NCBI GenBank assembly: GCA_017303555.1
Contig: JAFLCN010000026.1
Location: 1 to 51,202, forward strand
Direction: 5' to 3'
From: Planctomycetota bacterium
Lineage (GTDB): Bacteria > Planctomycetota > Phycisphaerae > Phycisphaerales > UBA1924
Length of the DNA: 51,202 nt
The translations under genes and the position numbers were made by a program. Under the pieces are notes generated by a model, which was not told the DNA's origin, made no database searches, and saw only the letters and a list, made by a program, of their open reading frames with translations. Below, one piece after another: positions 1 through 9,642 of this stretch. Position 1 is the first letter of the stretch. Each line of letters opens with the position of its first letter.

Positions 1-1
1 T

Positions 2-466
2 GGCGGGGGTGGGAGTGGGGGTGGGGGTGGGTTGCCGCCGATTGGGAGTAGCGGCAACGTGTTCCGACCTGGGTCATCGGGTATTGGATCGGCGCCTCCA
101 GCCCCGAACCTGAGCGGCGGTTCATCGCCAGGAATCAGCGGCACGTCGAGTTCTGGCGGAGGTGTGATGCCACCGAAGGACGGCCCCGAAGCCAAGCCGA
201 AGATCACCGCGTTCGAGCAGAAGGGCGGGATCGGACGCACGGAAGATTCGTGGCAGCGCAAGTCGAACAAAACAGGCGTGGGCGCGACGCACGTGAAGAC
301 ATTCCACGCGAAGCTCACGGGTGAATCGCTGGAATTCCTTGACAAGCAGATCAACGACTGGCTGGACACGCATCCGGATCACGAGGTGAAGTTCTCGACT
401 TCGACCGTCGGCGAATGGACGGGGAAGCTGAAAGAACCGAACGTGATCGTGCAGGTTTGGGTGTAA
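2..466 (+). CDS. Gly-rich protein of unknown function, 5'-partial
   Basis: The reading frame is open from the window edge, so the true start lies upstream. The visible N-terminal half is low-complexity Gly/Ser/Pro (encoded by a GGGGGT-type tract), and a C-terminal block of about 85 residues is well ordered, beginning near KPKITAF and ending in VIVQVWV at the stop. That block has mixed charged and hydrophobic residues compatible with a small alpha/beta domain, but I do not recognise a family. A Gly-rich linker followed by a short compact domain suggests an envelope or adaptor protein; this is inference. The gene ends 77 bp before asnB on the same strand. No signal peptide can be judged because the start is missing. 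Confidence 0.6.
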   Translation, partial: GGGGSGGGGGLPPIGSSGNVFRPGSSGIGSAPPAPNLSGGSSPGISGTSSSGGGVMPPKDGPEAKPKITAFEQKGGIGRTEDSWQRKSNKTGVGATHVKTFHAKLTGESLEFLDKQINDWLDTHPDHEVKFSTSTVGEWTGKLKEPNVIVQVWV

Positions 467-543
467 GAAAAGGGCCAAAAGGCCAAATTCTCGAAGCGCC
501 AAATACGAACTGCGACGTTCGCGCAGCCCGATAGAACGGTTGC

Positions 544-2463
544 GTGTGTGGCATTGCCGGGATTTTCTCGACGGATGGGGTGTTGTCGGCTGCTCGAAAG
601 GCGGCGGTGGAGGCCATGCGCGATCGGATGGCGCATCGCGGGCCGGATGGGTCGGGATTGTGGGAGGGCGCGGGAGCGGCGATCGGGCATCGGCGCCTCG
701 CGGTTGTTGATCTGAGCGACAGCGCGGCGCAGCCGATGGCGACTGCTGATGGTCGATTCGTGCTTGCGTACAACGGCGAGCTTTACAACGACGCGGAAGT
801 TCGGCGAGACCTCGAGGCGATCGGCGTTTCCTTTCGCACGGCGAGCGATACCGAGACAGTTTTGCAGGTTCTGGCAACGTGGGGGCCGGAGGGGCTGAAG
901 CGCTGCCGCGGGATGTATGCATTTTGCTTTGTGGATACGGCGCGCCGGGTGGCGCTGCTGGGGCGTGATCCGCTGGGCGTGAAGCCTCTGTATTTTTCGG
1001 TGCAACCAGAACGCGGCAGCGAAGCGGCAAAGTGCATCGTGGCGAGCGAGCTGTCGGCGTTTGGAACGGTTCCGGACTTTGAAGTTCGGCCTGATGCGAT
1101 CGGAGTTGCCGCGTACCTGACGACATCGCGTTCGACGTTTGCGGAACGGACAATGTTCCGCGATGTCTCGATCGTGCGGCCGGGGCAGTTGGTGCGGATC
1201 AATTACGCGGGTGGGGCGGGTGGTGGGGTGGGCGGTAGCGAATCAATTCGCGTTTCGATGCACGAAGTGCCGGAGGCGAAGTTCTCTTCACTCGATGATG
1301 TCGAGACCGTGCTGCGAGAGAGCATCGGGGCGCATCTGCGGAGCGATGTGCCTCTGTGTGCGTTGCTGTCCGGCGGACTCGACAGTTCGATCATCGCGGC
1401 GGTGACGAGCGGGCTGCTGCCTGCGGGCTCGAAGTTGAAGACATATTGCTCGGGCGCGAAGGGAGCCACAGCGCCCGGCGGAGATGACTTTGCATTTGCG
1501 CGGATGGTCGCCGAGCGACTGGGTTGCGAACACCACGAAGCGCCGGTGACGCAGCAATCGTTCGAGCGATTGTGGAGCGAGATGGTGACGCGGCAGGTTG
1601 TCCCTCTGAGCACGCCGAATGAAGTTGCGATCTTTGAAGTGGCGAGCATGCTGCGTGCGGGCGGGGGAAGTGGCGGGCACAAGGTTGCGTTGAGCGGCGA
1701 GGGCGCGGATGAATTGTTTGGCGGGTACGACCTTTCGCTGATCCAGAGCGCGCAGTATCGCGCGGGAACGCACGCGATCGTGCAGAGACACGGTGAGCTT
1801 GGCCCGGGCGAGTTTGAGTTGCGGGCCAACGCGTGGCTGAGTCCGGATGCGTACGGCGATGTGCTTGCGCCGGAGTTCCACGAGCGGATCGGGTTTGGGG
1901 CCGGGCGCGATGAGGAGCTTTCGGGAGTCTTTGAGCGGGAGTTTGCGGTTTGTGCCGCGCGGGCGCAGGAACGCGGGCATGTTGATCCGCTGCAGTCGCA
2001 TCTTATTTTCCAGCAGCGGATGAATCTCTCCGGGCTCTTGCTCCGACTGGATACCGCGACGATGCTCGCGGGCGTGGAAGGCAGAACGCCATTCGCGGAT
2101 GTGCGTGTGCGGGCACTGGCAGAATCGTTGCCGATGCGCGACAAGTACGATGCGCATGGCGAGCGGGCGGTGAGCAAGACAAAGATCGCGCTGCGGCGAG
2201 CGTTTGCAAGCGTGCTGCCGGATGGCGTGATCGGGCGCGAAAAGGCGAGTTTCCCGCTGCCGTTTCAGAACTGGATCGGCTGCGCAAGGCGGTCGATGCT
2301 CGAGAGCGAAGCCCTGCGCGAGTTTGTGCGCGAAGAAGCAATTCTCGCGGTCGCGTCGAATCCTTCCCAGTACTGGCACATCGCGTGGCCGATGTCGAAC
2401 TTGGCGTACTGGCTTGAGGCCATCGCAGCGGAATCGCGTGCGCGAAGTTCTGTTGCTGCTTGA
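544..2463 (+). CDS. asnB: Asparagine synthase (glutamine-hydrolysing)
   Basis: The product (639 aa, about the usual AsnB length) transfers glutamine amide nitrogen to aspartate using ATP. The start is a GTG directly followed by Cys2, giving the MCGIAG N-terminus in which Cys2 is the amidotransferase nucleophile after Met removal. The class II glutaminase domain covers roughly residues 1-210 (RGPDGSG, AYNGELYN motifs). The synthetase domain follows, with the pyrophosphate motif SGGLDSS near residues 276-282 and SGEGADELFGGY further on. C-terminal KASFPLPFQNW resembles the end of AsnB-type enzymes. In operons for exopolysaccharide such AsnB paralogues amidate other acids, but nothing here points to that. 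It stands alone, 77 bp after the preceding gene. Confidence 0.93.
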   Translation: MCGIAGIFSTDGVLSAARKAAVEAMRDRMAHRGPDGSGLWEGAGAAIGHRRLAVVDLSDSAAQPMATADGRFVLAYNGELYNDAEVRRDLEAIGVSFRTASDTETVLQVLATWGPEGLKRCRGMYAFCFVDTARRVALLGRDPLGVKPLYFSVQPERGSEAAKCIVASELSAFGTVPDFEVRPDAIGVAAYLTTSRSTFAERTMFRDVSIVRPGQLVRINYAGGAGGGVGGSESIRVSMHEVPEAKFSSLDDVETVLRESIGAHLRSDVPLCALLSGGLDSSIIAAVTSGLLPAGSKLKTYCSGAKGATAPGGDDFAFARMVAERLGCEHHEAPVTQQSFERLWSEMVTRQVVPLSTPNEVAIFEVASMLRAGGGSGGHKVALSGEGADELFGGYDLSLIQSAQYRAGTHAIVQRHGELGPGEFELRANAWLSPDAYGDVLAPEFHERIGFGAGRDEELSGVFEREFAVCAARAQERGHVDPLQSHLIFQQRMNLSGLLLRLDTATMLAGVEGRTPFADVRVRALAESLPMRDKYDAHGERAVSKTKIALRRAFASVLPDGVIGREKASFPLPFQNWIGCARRSMLESEALREFVREEAILAVASNPSQYWHIAWPMSNLAYWLEAIAAESRARSSVAA

Positions 2464-2479
2464 GCGATTGATGATGAAT

Positions 2480-2756
<277 letters not shown>

Positions 2757-3269
2757 TCATCGCGTCGTATCAACGAGTCGCTGCAGCGCCTGCTCGTCCA
2801 TGCGCCAGACATGCCAGCCGGACATCTCGTGGGCACCGAGCGTCTTGTAGAATTCCTGCGCCGTCGTGTTCCAGTCGAGCACCGCCCATTCCATGCGGCG
2901 GCAGCCCCTTGCACGGGCGATCGAAGCGAGTTCGATGAGCATGGCTTTGCCGATTCCGAGTCGGCGTGCATCGGGCCGAACGTACAGGTCTTCCAGGTAG
3001 AGCCCGACGGCGCCCGACCAGGTGGAGAAGTTCATGAAGTAGACTGCCGCGGCCTGCGGCGTTCCGTCGATCTCGCCGATCAGGGCTTCGGCGCAGGGGC
3101 CGCGCCCGAAGCCCTTCCCGAACAGGTATTGGTGCAGGGAGAGTTCGTTCGAGTGGACCGCATCCGGCTCGCGCTCGTAGGTGGCGAGTTCCTTGATCAT
3201 GGCGAGGATGAACGGGACATCCTGGGGCTGACCGGGCCGGATGCGCACTTTCGGCGTAGATTCGGGCAT
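2757..3269 (-). CDS. GNAT N-acetyltransferase, SSAT/diamine acetyltransferase-like
   Basis: The 170-residue product is a single GNAT domain. It opens with VRIRPGQPQDVPFILAMI, contains FSTWSGAVGLYLEDLYVRP (beta4, and the end of the acceptor site) and the acetyl-CoA pyrophosphate loop RRLGIGKA, and ends with WNTTAQEFYKTLGA (motif B). This order matches the spermidine/spermine or thialysine acetyltransferase subgroup, so a polyamine or amino-side-chain acceptor is likely; the exact substrate is not visible. The frame remains open far upstream, but similarity to the family begins at MPESTPK, which I take as the start. It is divergent from the TPR lipoprotein gene; the 168 bp between them contains a 14 bp palindrome, GCCGGAATTCCGGC, at 3346-3359. 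Confidence 0.85.
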   Translation of the reverse strand: MPESTPKVRIRPGQPQDVPFILAMIKELATYEREPDAVHSNELSLHQYLFGKGFGRGPCAEALIGEIDGTPQAAAVYFMNFSTWSGAVGLYLEDLYVRPDARRLGIGKAMLIELASIARARGCRRMEWAVLDWNTTAQEFYKTLGAHEMSGWHVWRMDEQALQRLVDTTR

Positions 3270-3437
3270 GGCGGAGAATACGGCCGGTCGGCCGGCGGGC
3301 GAGCGACGCAAACAGGCCGGGAACGGGTTTGGAACCGGGCGGGAAGCCGGAATTCCGGCCGCGTATTCTGTGCGGCCGATAGAGCGGGCGGGATTGTCGG
3401 TTTGGTCGCCCCCGGGGTTTGTCAGGAGCTTCTTCGC

Positions 3438-4094
3438 ATGTCTCGTTTTCTCAGCATCGTCGCACTCGCGTTCAGCGCGCTCGTCTTCGGGGGCTGCCAG
3501 GCGCAGCGGAACCTGGACCTCGTTCGCGAGATGGGCGATCGCAATTACTCGCTTGAGAACTATCCCGCCGCGCTCGCCGACTATCAGGAATACGTGACCC
3601 GCAAGCCCGACGGCGTGGATGTGCGCTACTCGCTGGCGATGACGGAAATGAAGCTGGGCGAGCCCCAAAAGGCTCGAGAACAGTTCTACCAGTGTCTCGC
3701 CGTGCACCCCGACAACGAGAAGTATGCGCAGGGTCTGGCCGAAGCTTTGCTCGCGTGCAACGAGCGCGAGGAGCTCATCACGTTCCTGACGCGCGAGGCG
3801 CGTGACCGCGGGCGCCCGGGCGATTACGAGCGGCTGGGGCGGTATCAGTTTCAGCTCGGCAACGTGGACGAGGCGAAACTCGCGTTGATCACGGCCGCGA
3901 AACTCGAGGGCGTGAAGTCGATCAAGCCGCAGATGGAGCTTGCCGACCTGTACCGCAGCCTGGGCGACAAAGAGAACGAACTGAAGCGGCTGCGAATGGC
4001 CCTGTACATCGAACCCCGCAACCAGGAAATCCAGAAGCGGATCCGGGCGCTGGGCGAAGTCCCGGGTCCGGGTTATGTGCTTCGGCCGGAATGA
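3438..4094 (+). CDS. TPR-repeat lipoprotein
   Basis: The 218 aa product has a lipoprotein signal peptide (hydrophobic SIVALAFSALVFG followed by the lipobox GGC at about residues 18-20). It then has tandem TPR-like helical pairs: NYSLENYPAALADYQEYV, DVRYSLAMTEMKLGEPQKAREQF, LGRYQFQLGNVDEAKLAL, and ADLYRSLGDKENELKRLRMAL. TPR lipoproteins usually scaffold envelope complexes; the partner is unknown. The start is fixed by an upstream GGAG and by the signal peptide. Longer in-frame starts exist but would bury the signal sequence. It lies 124 bp before the ArsR-type gene, so it could be in the same direction but probably is a separate unit. Confidence 0.8.
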   Translation: MSRFLSIVALAFSALVFGGCQAQRNLDLVREMGDRNYSLENYPAALADYQEYVTRKPDGVDVRYSLAMTEMKLGEPQKAREQFYQCLAVHPDNEKYAQGLAEALLACNEREELITFLTREARDRGRPGDYERLGRYQFQLGNVDEAKLALITAAKLEGVKSIKPQMELADLYRSLGDKENELKRLRMALYIEPRNQEIQKRIRALGEVPGPGYVLRPE

Positions 4095-4201
4095 GCCGGA
4101 GCCGGGTTTCAGGGGCTGCAAGCCCCATTTTCGTGATTCTGGCGGGTTTCTCGGGCGTGACGTTTCGGGTGGATTGACCCGGCAGCGGGTTCTTTCTACC
4201 A

Positions 4202-4223
4202 TTCATCCGGATAAACGGATGAA
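4202..4223. promoter_or_regulatory. Perfect inverted repeat over the ArsR-type start codon (likely operator)
   Basis: The arms TTCATCCG (4202-4209) and CGGATGAA (4216-4223) are perfect reverse complements with a 6 nt GATAAA spacer. The regulator's ATG (4219-4221) is inside the right arm. Size and symmetry fit an ArsR-family dimer site, and the position fits autorepression. A weak half-site, CGGATGGAA, ends in the ahcY start codon at 5291-5299. Confidence 0.65.
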
Positions 4224-5220
4224 AGAGCGGCTCTCGGACATTCCCGTTGCAATGAGGCTCGCGGTTCTCGCGGACCGAACGAGGCTTCGTCTGCTTCGCG
4301 TGCTCGAGGGCGCGGAGTTGTCGGTCGGCGAGCTGGCGCAGGTCTTCCAGAGCCCGCAATCCACGATTAGCCGGCATTTGAAGGTCTTGGCTGATGCGGG
4401 CTGGATCGTCCGACGCAACGAGGGGACCGCGACGTTCTATCGCATGGTGCTCGACGACCTGACGACTCCCGCGCGGGCGCTCTGGGTCACCATTCGCGAC
4501 CAGCCGGCTCAGGGCGATCGAGCGGAACACACCGAAGACGTTCGCCGGGTGGCGGCGGTGCTTGATGAGCGCCGGACCGATAGCCAGGCCTATTTCGGCC
4601 GGGTGGCGGGCGAATGGGACGAGGTGCGGCACGAACTCTTCGGCACGCGGTTCACCCTGCACGCGTTGCTGGGGTTGATCTCGTCCTCGTGGGTTGTGGC
4701 GGATCTGGGCTGCGGCACGGGGAATATCGCCGAGCTGCTCGCGCCGGTGGTGAAGCGCGTGATCGCGGTGGACCAATCGGGCCCGATGATCGAAGCGGCC
4801 AAGCGCCGTCTCAAGGGCGTCAAGAACGTGGAGTTTGTCGAGAGCGAGCTTTCGGGTTTGCCTTTGGCTTCGGGGAGCGTCGATGTCGCTGCGTTCGGAT
4901 TGGTGCTGCACCATCTGCCCAAACCGGAAGCGGCGCTGAAGGAAGCGGCCCGCATTCTCCGCACCGGCGCGCCGGAAGTTTCCGGACGTGTGCTGGTGGT
5001 GGATATGGTCCGCCACGACCGGAGCGAATATCGGCACCTCATGGGCCATCAGCATCTGGGCTTCTCTCGGGAAGACGTGGAATCCCGCTTCGAGCTTGCC
5101 GGGCTTGTGCCGATGACGTTCCGCGAGTTGCCGGTTGATCCGGATGCGCGCGGGCCGGGGCTGTTTGTGGCAACGGCGCGGGCCGCGGCGGCGAGCGGCG
5201 GGGCGGGCAGACAGAAGTAG
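4219..5220 (+). CDS. ArsR-family regulator fused to SAM-dependent methyltransferase
   Basis: The product (333 aa) has an N-terminal winged helix of about 85 residues (MRLAVLADRTRLRLLRVLE, ELAQVFQSPQSTISRHLKVL) typical of ArsR/SmtB. A class I methyltransferase domain follows, with motif I VADLGCGTGN, the acidic VDQSGPMIEAA and GLVLHHLPKP. No metal-binding Cys cluster is seen in the ArsR part, so the ligand is likely a metabolite. This fusion is known next to methionine-cycle genes, and SahR-type ArsR proteins sense S-adenosylhomocysteine. Here ahcY and metF follow directly, which supports that role. The methyltransferase fold may act as the SAM/SAH sensor or be a real enzyme; that cannot be decided from sequence. 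The start is inside the operator described above. Confidence 0.88.
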   Translation: MKERLSDIPVAMRLAVLADRTRLRLLRVLEGAELSVGELAQVFQSPQSTISRHLKVLADAGWIVRRNEGTATFYRMVLDDLTTPARALWVTIRDQPAQGDRAEHTEDVRRVAAVLDERRTDSQAYFGRVAGEWDEVRHELFGTRFTLHALLGLISSSWVVADLGCGTGNIAELLAPVVKRVIAVDQSGPMIEAAKRRLKGVKNVEFVESELSGLPLASGSVDVAAFGLVLHHLPKPEAALKEAARILRTGAPEVSGRVLVVDMVRHDRSEYRHLMGHQHLGFSREDVESRFELAGLVPMTFRELPVDPDARGPGLFVATARAAAASGGAGRQK

Positions 5221-5232
5221 CTGAAAACGGCT

Positions 5233-5251
5233 CCGGGGCGGAGTGCCCCGG
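5233..5251 (+). terminator. Hairpin between the ArsR-type gene and ahcY (terminator or attenuator)
   Basis: CCGGGGC and GCCCCGG form a 7 bp perfect stem around a GGAGT loop, followed by a short GGTTTGG. The U-run is weak, so it may only attenuate read-through into ahcY. Confidence 0.4.
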
Positions 5252-5298
5252 GGTTTGGATGGTTTCGCGGTGAACACATTGATTCAGGAGCGGATGGA

Positions 5299-6813
<1,515 letters not shown>

Positions 6814-6826
6814 TTGAAACCAGGCG

Positions 6827-6860
6827 AGCCCCGGGCGCGAGAGCGTCCGGGCTTCTTTTC
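6827..6860 (+). terminator. Intrinsic terminator after ahcY
   Basis: A GC-rich stem (AGCCC, bulged C, GGGCGC pairing with GCGTCCGGGCT) around a GAGA loop is followed by TTCTTTT. It begins 13 bp after the ahcY stop and precedes metF. Confidence 0.7.
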
Positions 6861-6910
6861 AGCAATTGAGCGGGCCGAGGAACGGCCCAGCGCAGAGTGA
6901 GAACCGCACG

Positions 6911-7861
6911 ATGTGGGCGAATTCGATCAAGCCGGGTCCTGCCGATATCCGCGATCTCTTTGCGCAGAAGCGGGCCACGTTCAGCTTCGAGTTCTTCCCG
7001 CCTAAAACGGCCGAGGGCGCGGAAGAGCTGTACAAGCACATCACCGATCTGGAGCAGTTGCGTCCCTCGTTCGTGAGCGTGACGTACGGCGCCGGTGGTT
7101 CGACGCGCGATCTGACCAACAACCTGGTGGTGCGGCTGAAGACGCAGACGCCGCTTGATCCGATGCCGCACCTGACGTGCGTCGGGCACGATGAGAAGCA
7201 GATCGACGAGATTCTTCAGAAGTATGCGCAGGCCGGTATCAATAAGATCCTGGCGCTGCGGGGCGATCCGCCGAAGGTGAAGCCGGGGGAAGTGATCGAA
7301 GACCCCTACAAGCATTTCAGGCAGGCGAGCGATCTTGTCCGCGCGATCAAGAAGTTCAACGAAGCGGGCCGGCACCCCGACAAGCGGGGGTTTGCCGTCG
7401 CCGTCGCGGGTTTTCCCGAAGGGCATCCGGACACGCCCAACCGTGTGGTCGAGATCGAGCGGATGAAGGCCAAGTGCGATGAGGGCGCGGACTTCATTGT
7501 CACGCAGCTCTTCTTCGACAACCACGATTTCTTCGACTACCGCGACCGCTGCGGGCTGGCGGGGATCGACCTGCCGATCATCGCGGGGATCATGCCGATT
7601 ACGTCGATGCCGGGGATGCGGAAGATGGCCGAGCTCGCGCTCGGTGCTCGCTATCCCGCGCCGCTGCTTCGGGCGCTGAATCGAACGGGCGGCGATGAAG
7701 CGGCGGTCCGGCGCGTGGGTGTTCACTGGGCGACCGAGCAGTGCCGCGATCTGCTGGACCATCGCGTCGCGGGGCTGCACTTCTACACGCTGAATCGGTC
7801 AACCGCGACGAAAGAGATCTACGCGACGCTGGGTGTGCAGAACAGTCTTGATCTGGCGTAG
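6911..7861 (+). CDS. metF: Methylenetetrahydrofolate reductase (NAD(P)H)
   Basis: This FAD enzyme reduces 5,10-methylene-THF to 5-methyl-THF for homocysteine methylation. The product (316 aa, usual MetF size) has FSFEFFPPKTAEG near the N-terminus (with the Glu that acts in catalysis), SVTYGAGGSTR, HLTCVGHD, ILALRGDPP, and the late motifs ADFIVTQLFFDN and LPIIAGIMPI of the TIM barrel. I chose the ATG giving MWANSIKPG; a TTG 45 nt upstream is in frame but sits just after the terminator. It runs convergent with the TIR gene, 13 bp away. It completes the methyl-cycle cluster with ahcY. No methionine synthase gene is in the window. Confidence 0.95.
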   Translation: MWANSIKPGPADIRDLFAQKRATFSFEFFPPKTAEGAEELYKHITDLEQLRPSFVSVTYGAGGSTRDLTNNLVVRLKTQTPLDPMPHLTCVGHDEKQIDEILQKYAQAGINKILALRGDPPKVKPGEVIEDPYKHFRQASDLVRAIKKFNEAGRHPDKRGFAVAVAGFPEGHPDTPNRVVEIERMKAKCDEGADFIVTQLFFDNHDFFDYRDRCGLAGIDLPIIAGIMPITSMPGMRKMAELALGARYPAPLLRALNRTGGDEAAVRRVGVHWATEQCRDLLDHRVAGLHFYTLNRSTATKEIYATLGVQNSLDLA

Positions 7862-7874
7862 TCGATCGTCCGGA

Positions 7875-8414
7875 TCAGACCGCGTGCGCGGTGTTGTTCG
7901 CAATTCCGAACGTGCCCGGAATGCAGCATTGCACAAGGCAATCGACAAGCAGGCGCATTCCCTTGCCTTCGACGCCGGAAACAAGCGAGCGGCCGCTCGC
8001 GTGCGGCTGTGAATCGAGCATTTCACGGATCAGCGAATCCGCGTGCGAGGCGGTGGCGGGAATCGTGCGCCAGGCGTGCAGTGTGCGCGGCACGTTCAGA
8101 TCGGGGTGGTGCAGGCACACCATGCGTTTCATGGAAGCCGGGTTGACGGCGGTGAAGTAGCCCGCCTCCCAAAGCCACCAATCCCGGTCGAGCGACCGTT
8201 CGCTGAACACAAGCAGCAGCCACTGGGCGGAGCGGAGCATTTCGCCAGCGCGGGCGTGCCAATGCTGGTCAAGCTGCAGATTCGCCGAGCACGACGCGAC
8301 GACGGTGCCGCCGCCGAGTCCGTCGAGGGCGTCGGCGAAGTTGCGAGCTGCTTTGGTTGTCTTGCCGAGTGGGTGACCGATGTGAATTCGGAGGGGGGAA
8401 TTCTGCTGGGGCAT
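7875..8414 (-). CDS. Stand-alone TIR-domain protein
   Basis: The 179-residue product is almost entirely one TIR-like domain. It has RIHIGHPLGKTTKAARNFADAL (strand A/helix A), DQHWHARAGEMLRSAQWLLLVFS (central strand), and SERSLDRDWWLWEAGYF. The Glu in WLWEAGYF (about residue 83) sits where catalytic NADase TIR proteins carry their glutamate. No transmembrane or second effector/sensor domain is seen. The start is 16 bp after the end of the upstream XRE-type gene on the same strand, so the two form a pair. TIR proteins in bacteria often degrade NAD+ or make cyclic ADP-ribose in immunity; the function here is inferred. Alternative: a DUF4062/TIR_2-type signalling protein without enzymatic activity. 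Confidence 0.7.
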   Translation of the reverse strand: MPQQNSPLRIHIGHPLGKTTKAARNFADALDGLGGGTVVASCSANLQLDQHWHARAGEMLRSAQWLLLVFSERSLDRDWWLWEAGYFTAVNPASMKRMVCLHHPDLNVPRTLHAWRTIPATASHADSLIREMLDSQPHASGRSLVSGVEGKGMRLLVDCLVQCCIPGTFGIANNTAHAV

Positions 8415-8430
8415 AGGGGGCTTCCCGTCT

Positions 8431-8898
8431 TCAGGTCGAGGTGCACTGATTCAAGACGTTGGCGGCGGCGCGGCGCGCAGGTGTCGGGTTGGTGGTGGAG
8501 GCGTAGCGGAAACGGCCGACCGGTCTTTCCGCGTGCTCGGGTTGGCATTCGGCTGTCGCGAGTTTTTCGGCGATGCATTGGAGCAGGCCGGGAAGGGATG
8601 TCGCTCGAAGAACTTCCGCCGCAACGTCCTGCGGGCGGATCGGACCCGTCCCAAGCAGGAGCCATTCACACGAGATCCCGTATGAACGGGCGATCTCGCT
8701 GAGAAAAGTCACCGACGGGTGACCGTTGGAGAGGTACCTGCGCACTGTTTCCGGGTGCGTTTTGGTGCGTAATCCGATTCGCCGGCAGCTCTCTCCATTG
8801 ACCGCGAGCCTGAGGCGATCGCGTATCGCATCGAGCGAGCATGCGGGCTTAGTTTCGACAGGCTCAGTAATTCGTAACGCGGTTCGAATGTCCGACAT
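8431..8898 (-). CDS. HTH (XRE-like) DNA-binding regulator paired with TIR gene
   Basis: The product (155 aa) has a central helix-turn-helix at about residues 24-82: LDAIRDRLRLAVNGESCRRIGLRTKTHPETVRRYLSNG, then PSVTFLSEIARSYGISCEWLLLG. The SCEWLLLGTGP ending is characteristic of XRE/phage-repressor-type domains. The C-terminal part (residues 90-155) is Ala/Arg-rich and lacks a clear domain. The start has a GGAG 7 nt upstream. Two overlapping palindromes lie directly before that ribosome site, which suggests autoregulation of the XRE-TIR pair. The ligand or signal is unknown. Confidence 0.75.
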   Translation of the reverse strand: MSDIRTALRITEPVETKPACSLDAIRDRLRLAVNGESCRRIGLRTKTHPETVRRYLSNGHPSVTFLSEIARSYGISCEWLLLGTGPIRPQDVAAEVLRATSLPGLLQCIAEKLATAECQPEHAERPVGRFRYASTTNPTPARRAAANVLNQCTST

Positions 8899-8912
8899 GT
8901 TGACTCCGTTTT

Positions 8913-8940
8913 CTTGCCGCGGCAAGCACTCGCGTGCTTG
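8913..8940. promoter_or_regulatory. Two overlapping perfect palindromes upstream of the XRE-TIR pair
   Basis: CTTGCCGCGGCAAG (8913-8926) is a perfect 14 bp palindrome. CAAGCAC-TCGC-GTGCTTG (8923-8940) is a second perfect dyad sharing the CAAG. They lie 15-42 bp upstream of the XRE-type start codon, a typical place for an autorepressor operator. Confidence 0.55.
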
Positions 8941-9077
8941 ATCGCGGTCAGCTCGACCGACTCTCGCACCAAGCCCGTCCACCAACCCCCCAACCGGATG
9001 CCCGCGCCATCGGCGGGAACCGGGCCTGAAAGACACGCCCGCGCTCGGCTTTGAAGCTCGTGCGTCGCGACTGTGAA

Positions 9078-9491
9078 TCACTTCTTTGTGAGGTCGGTGT
9101 GGATTCCGACCAGCGTTTGCGTCAGCGCTTTCTGCACCTCGGGCTCAAACAACTCCGGGTTTTCCTCGAGCATGTACAGCAGCTTGATCGAGACGGCTTG
9201 GCCGTACAGGCGATCGTCCGGCGCCAGACCCTGCTCCGTGCCGTAGGTTTGAAACGACAGAATGAGCGAGATCGCGAGGCTTTCGGCGGGGTTCGCAGAA
9301 TCGTGCTCGCGGCCGAGGTCGCAATTGGTAAAGGAGCAGAGCTGGTCCATCCAGGATTCGAGTTCTTCCCAGAAATCCTGTGTGACGGCGACAGCCAGGG
9401 GCTCGGCGGAGGCGCGAGCAGACCCGGGGGCGATGGCTCCAAAACAGAGGACCACCAGCAGGATCGTCCGTAAAAAAAGGACCCTTCCCAT
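9078..9491 (-). CDS. Exported protein of unknown function
   Basis: The product (137 aa) starts with a clear Sec signal peptide: MGRVLFLRT, a hydrophobic core ILLVVLCFGAIA, and a likely cleavage after SARASA. The mature part of about 108 residues is acidic and mostly helical, with two cysteines (CSFTNC) that could form a disulfide. I recognise no family. A GGAG 8 nt upstream supports the start. An imperfect 36 bp dyad (9501-9536) lies immediately upstream. It is divergent from the sigma factor gene. Confidence 0.6.
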   Translation of the reverse strand: MGRVLFLRTILLVVLCFGAIAPGSARASAEPLAVAVTQDFWEELESWMDQLCSFTNCDLGREHDSANPAESLAISLILSFQTYGTEQGLAPDDRLYGQAVSIKLLYMLEENPELFEPEVQKALTQTLVGIHTDLTKK

Positions 9492-9500
9492 AACAATTCT

Positions 9501-9536
9501 CCATGTGTCTGAGAGGCGCCAACCTCAGAGACATGG
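9501..9536. promoter_or_regulatory. 36 bp dyad upstream of the exported-protein gene
   Basis: CCATGT-G-TCTGAG (9501-9513) faces CTCAGA-G-ACATGG (9524-9536): 12 of 13 positions pair around a 10 nt loop. It starts 10 bp before the minus-strand start codon at 9491 and overlaps that gene's ribosome site. It could be a hairpin in the leader or an operator. Confidence 0.45.
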
Positions 9537-9573
9537 AGTGGGCGGGACAAAGAGGGGTCGTGTGACACAGAGT

Positions 9574-9599
9574 TGTGGAAATCGGGTAAGATTTCCACA
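9574..9599. promoter_or_regulatory. Perfect 10+10 inverted repeat upstream of sigma factor gene
   Basis: TGTGGAAATC (9574-9583) and GATTTCCACA (9590-9599) are perfect reverse complements with a 6 nt GGGTAA spacer, 43 bp before the sigma factor start. A short TGTGACACA dyad lies just upstream at 9561-9569. The size fits a dimeric regulator site or a strong hairpin. Confidence 0.5.
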
Positions 9600-9642
9600 T
9601 TCCCGTGAGGGGGTGGGCGTTATCGAAAGTTGGGCATTCGTG

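Noticed and set aside
466..520. GGCCAAAAGGCC as a terminator after the first gene
   Set aside because: The stem is only 4 bp and there is no U-run.
5221..5298. SAM/SAH riboswitch before ahcY
   Set aside because: The gap is only 78 bp and holds a simple GC hairpin; none of the conserved riboswitch cores is present.
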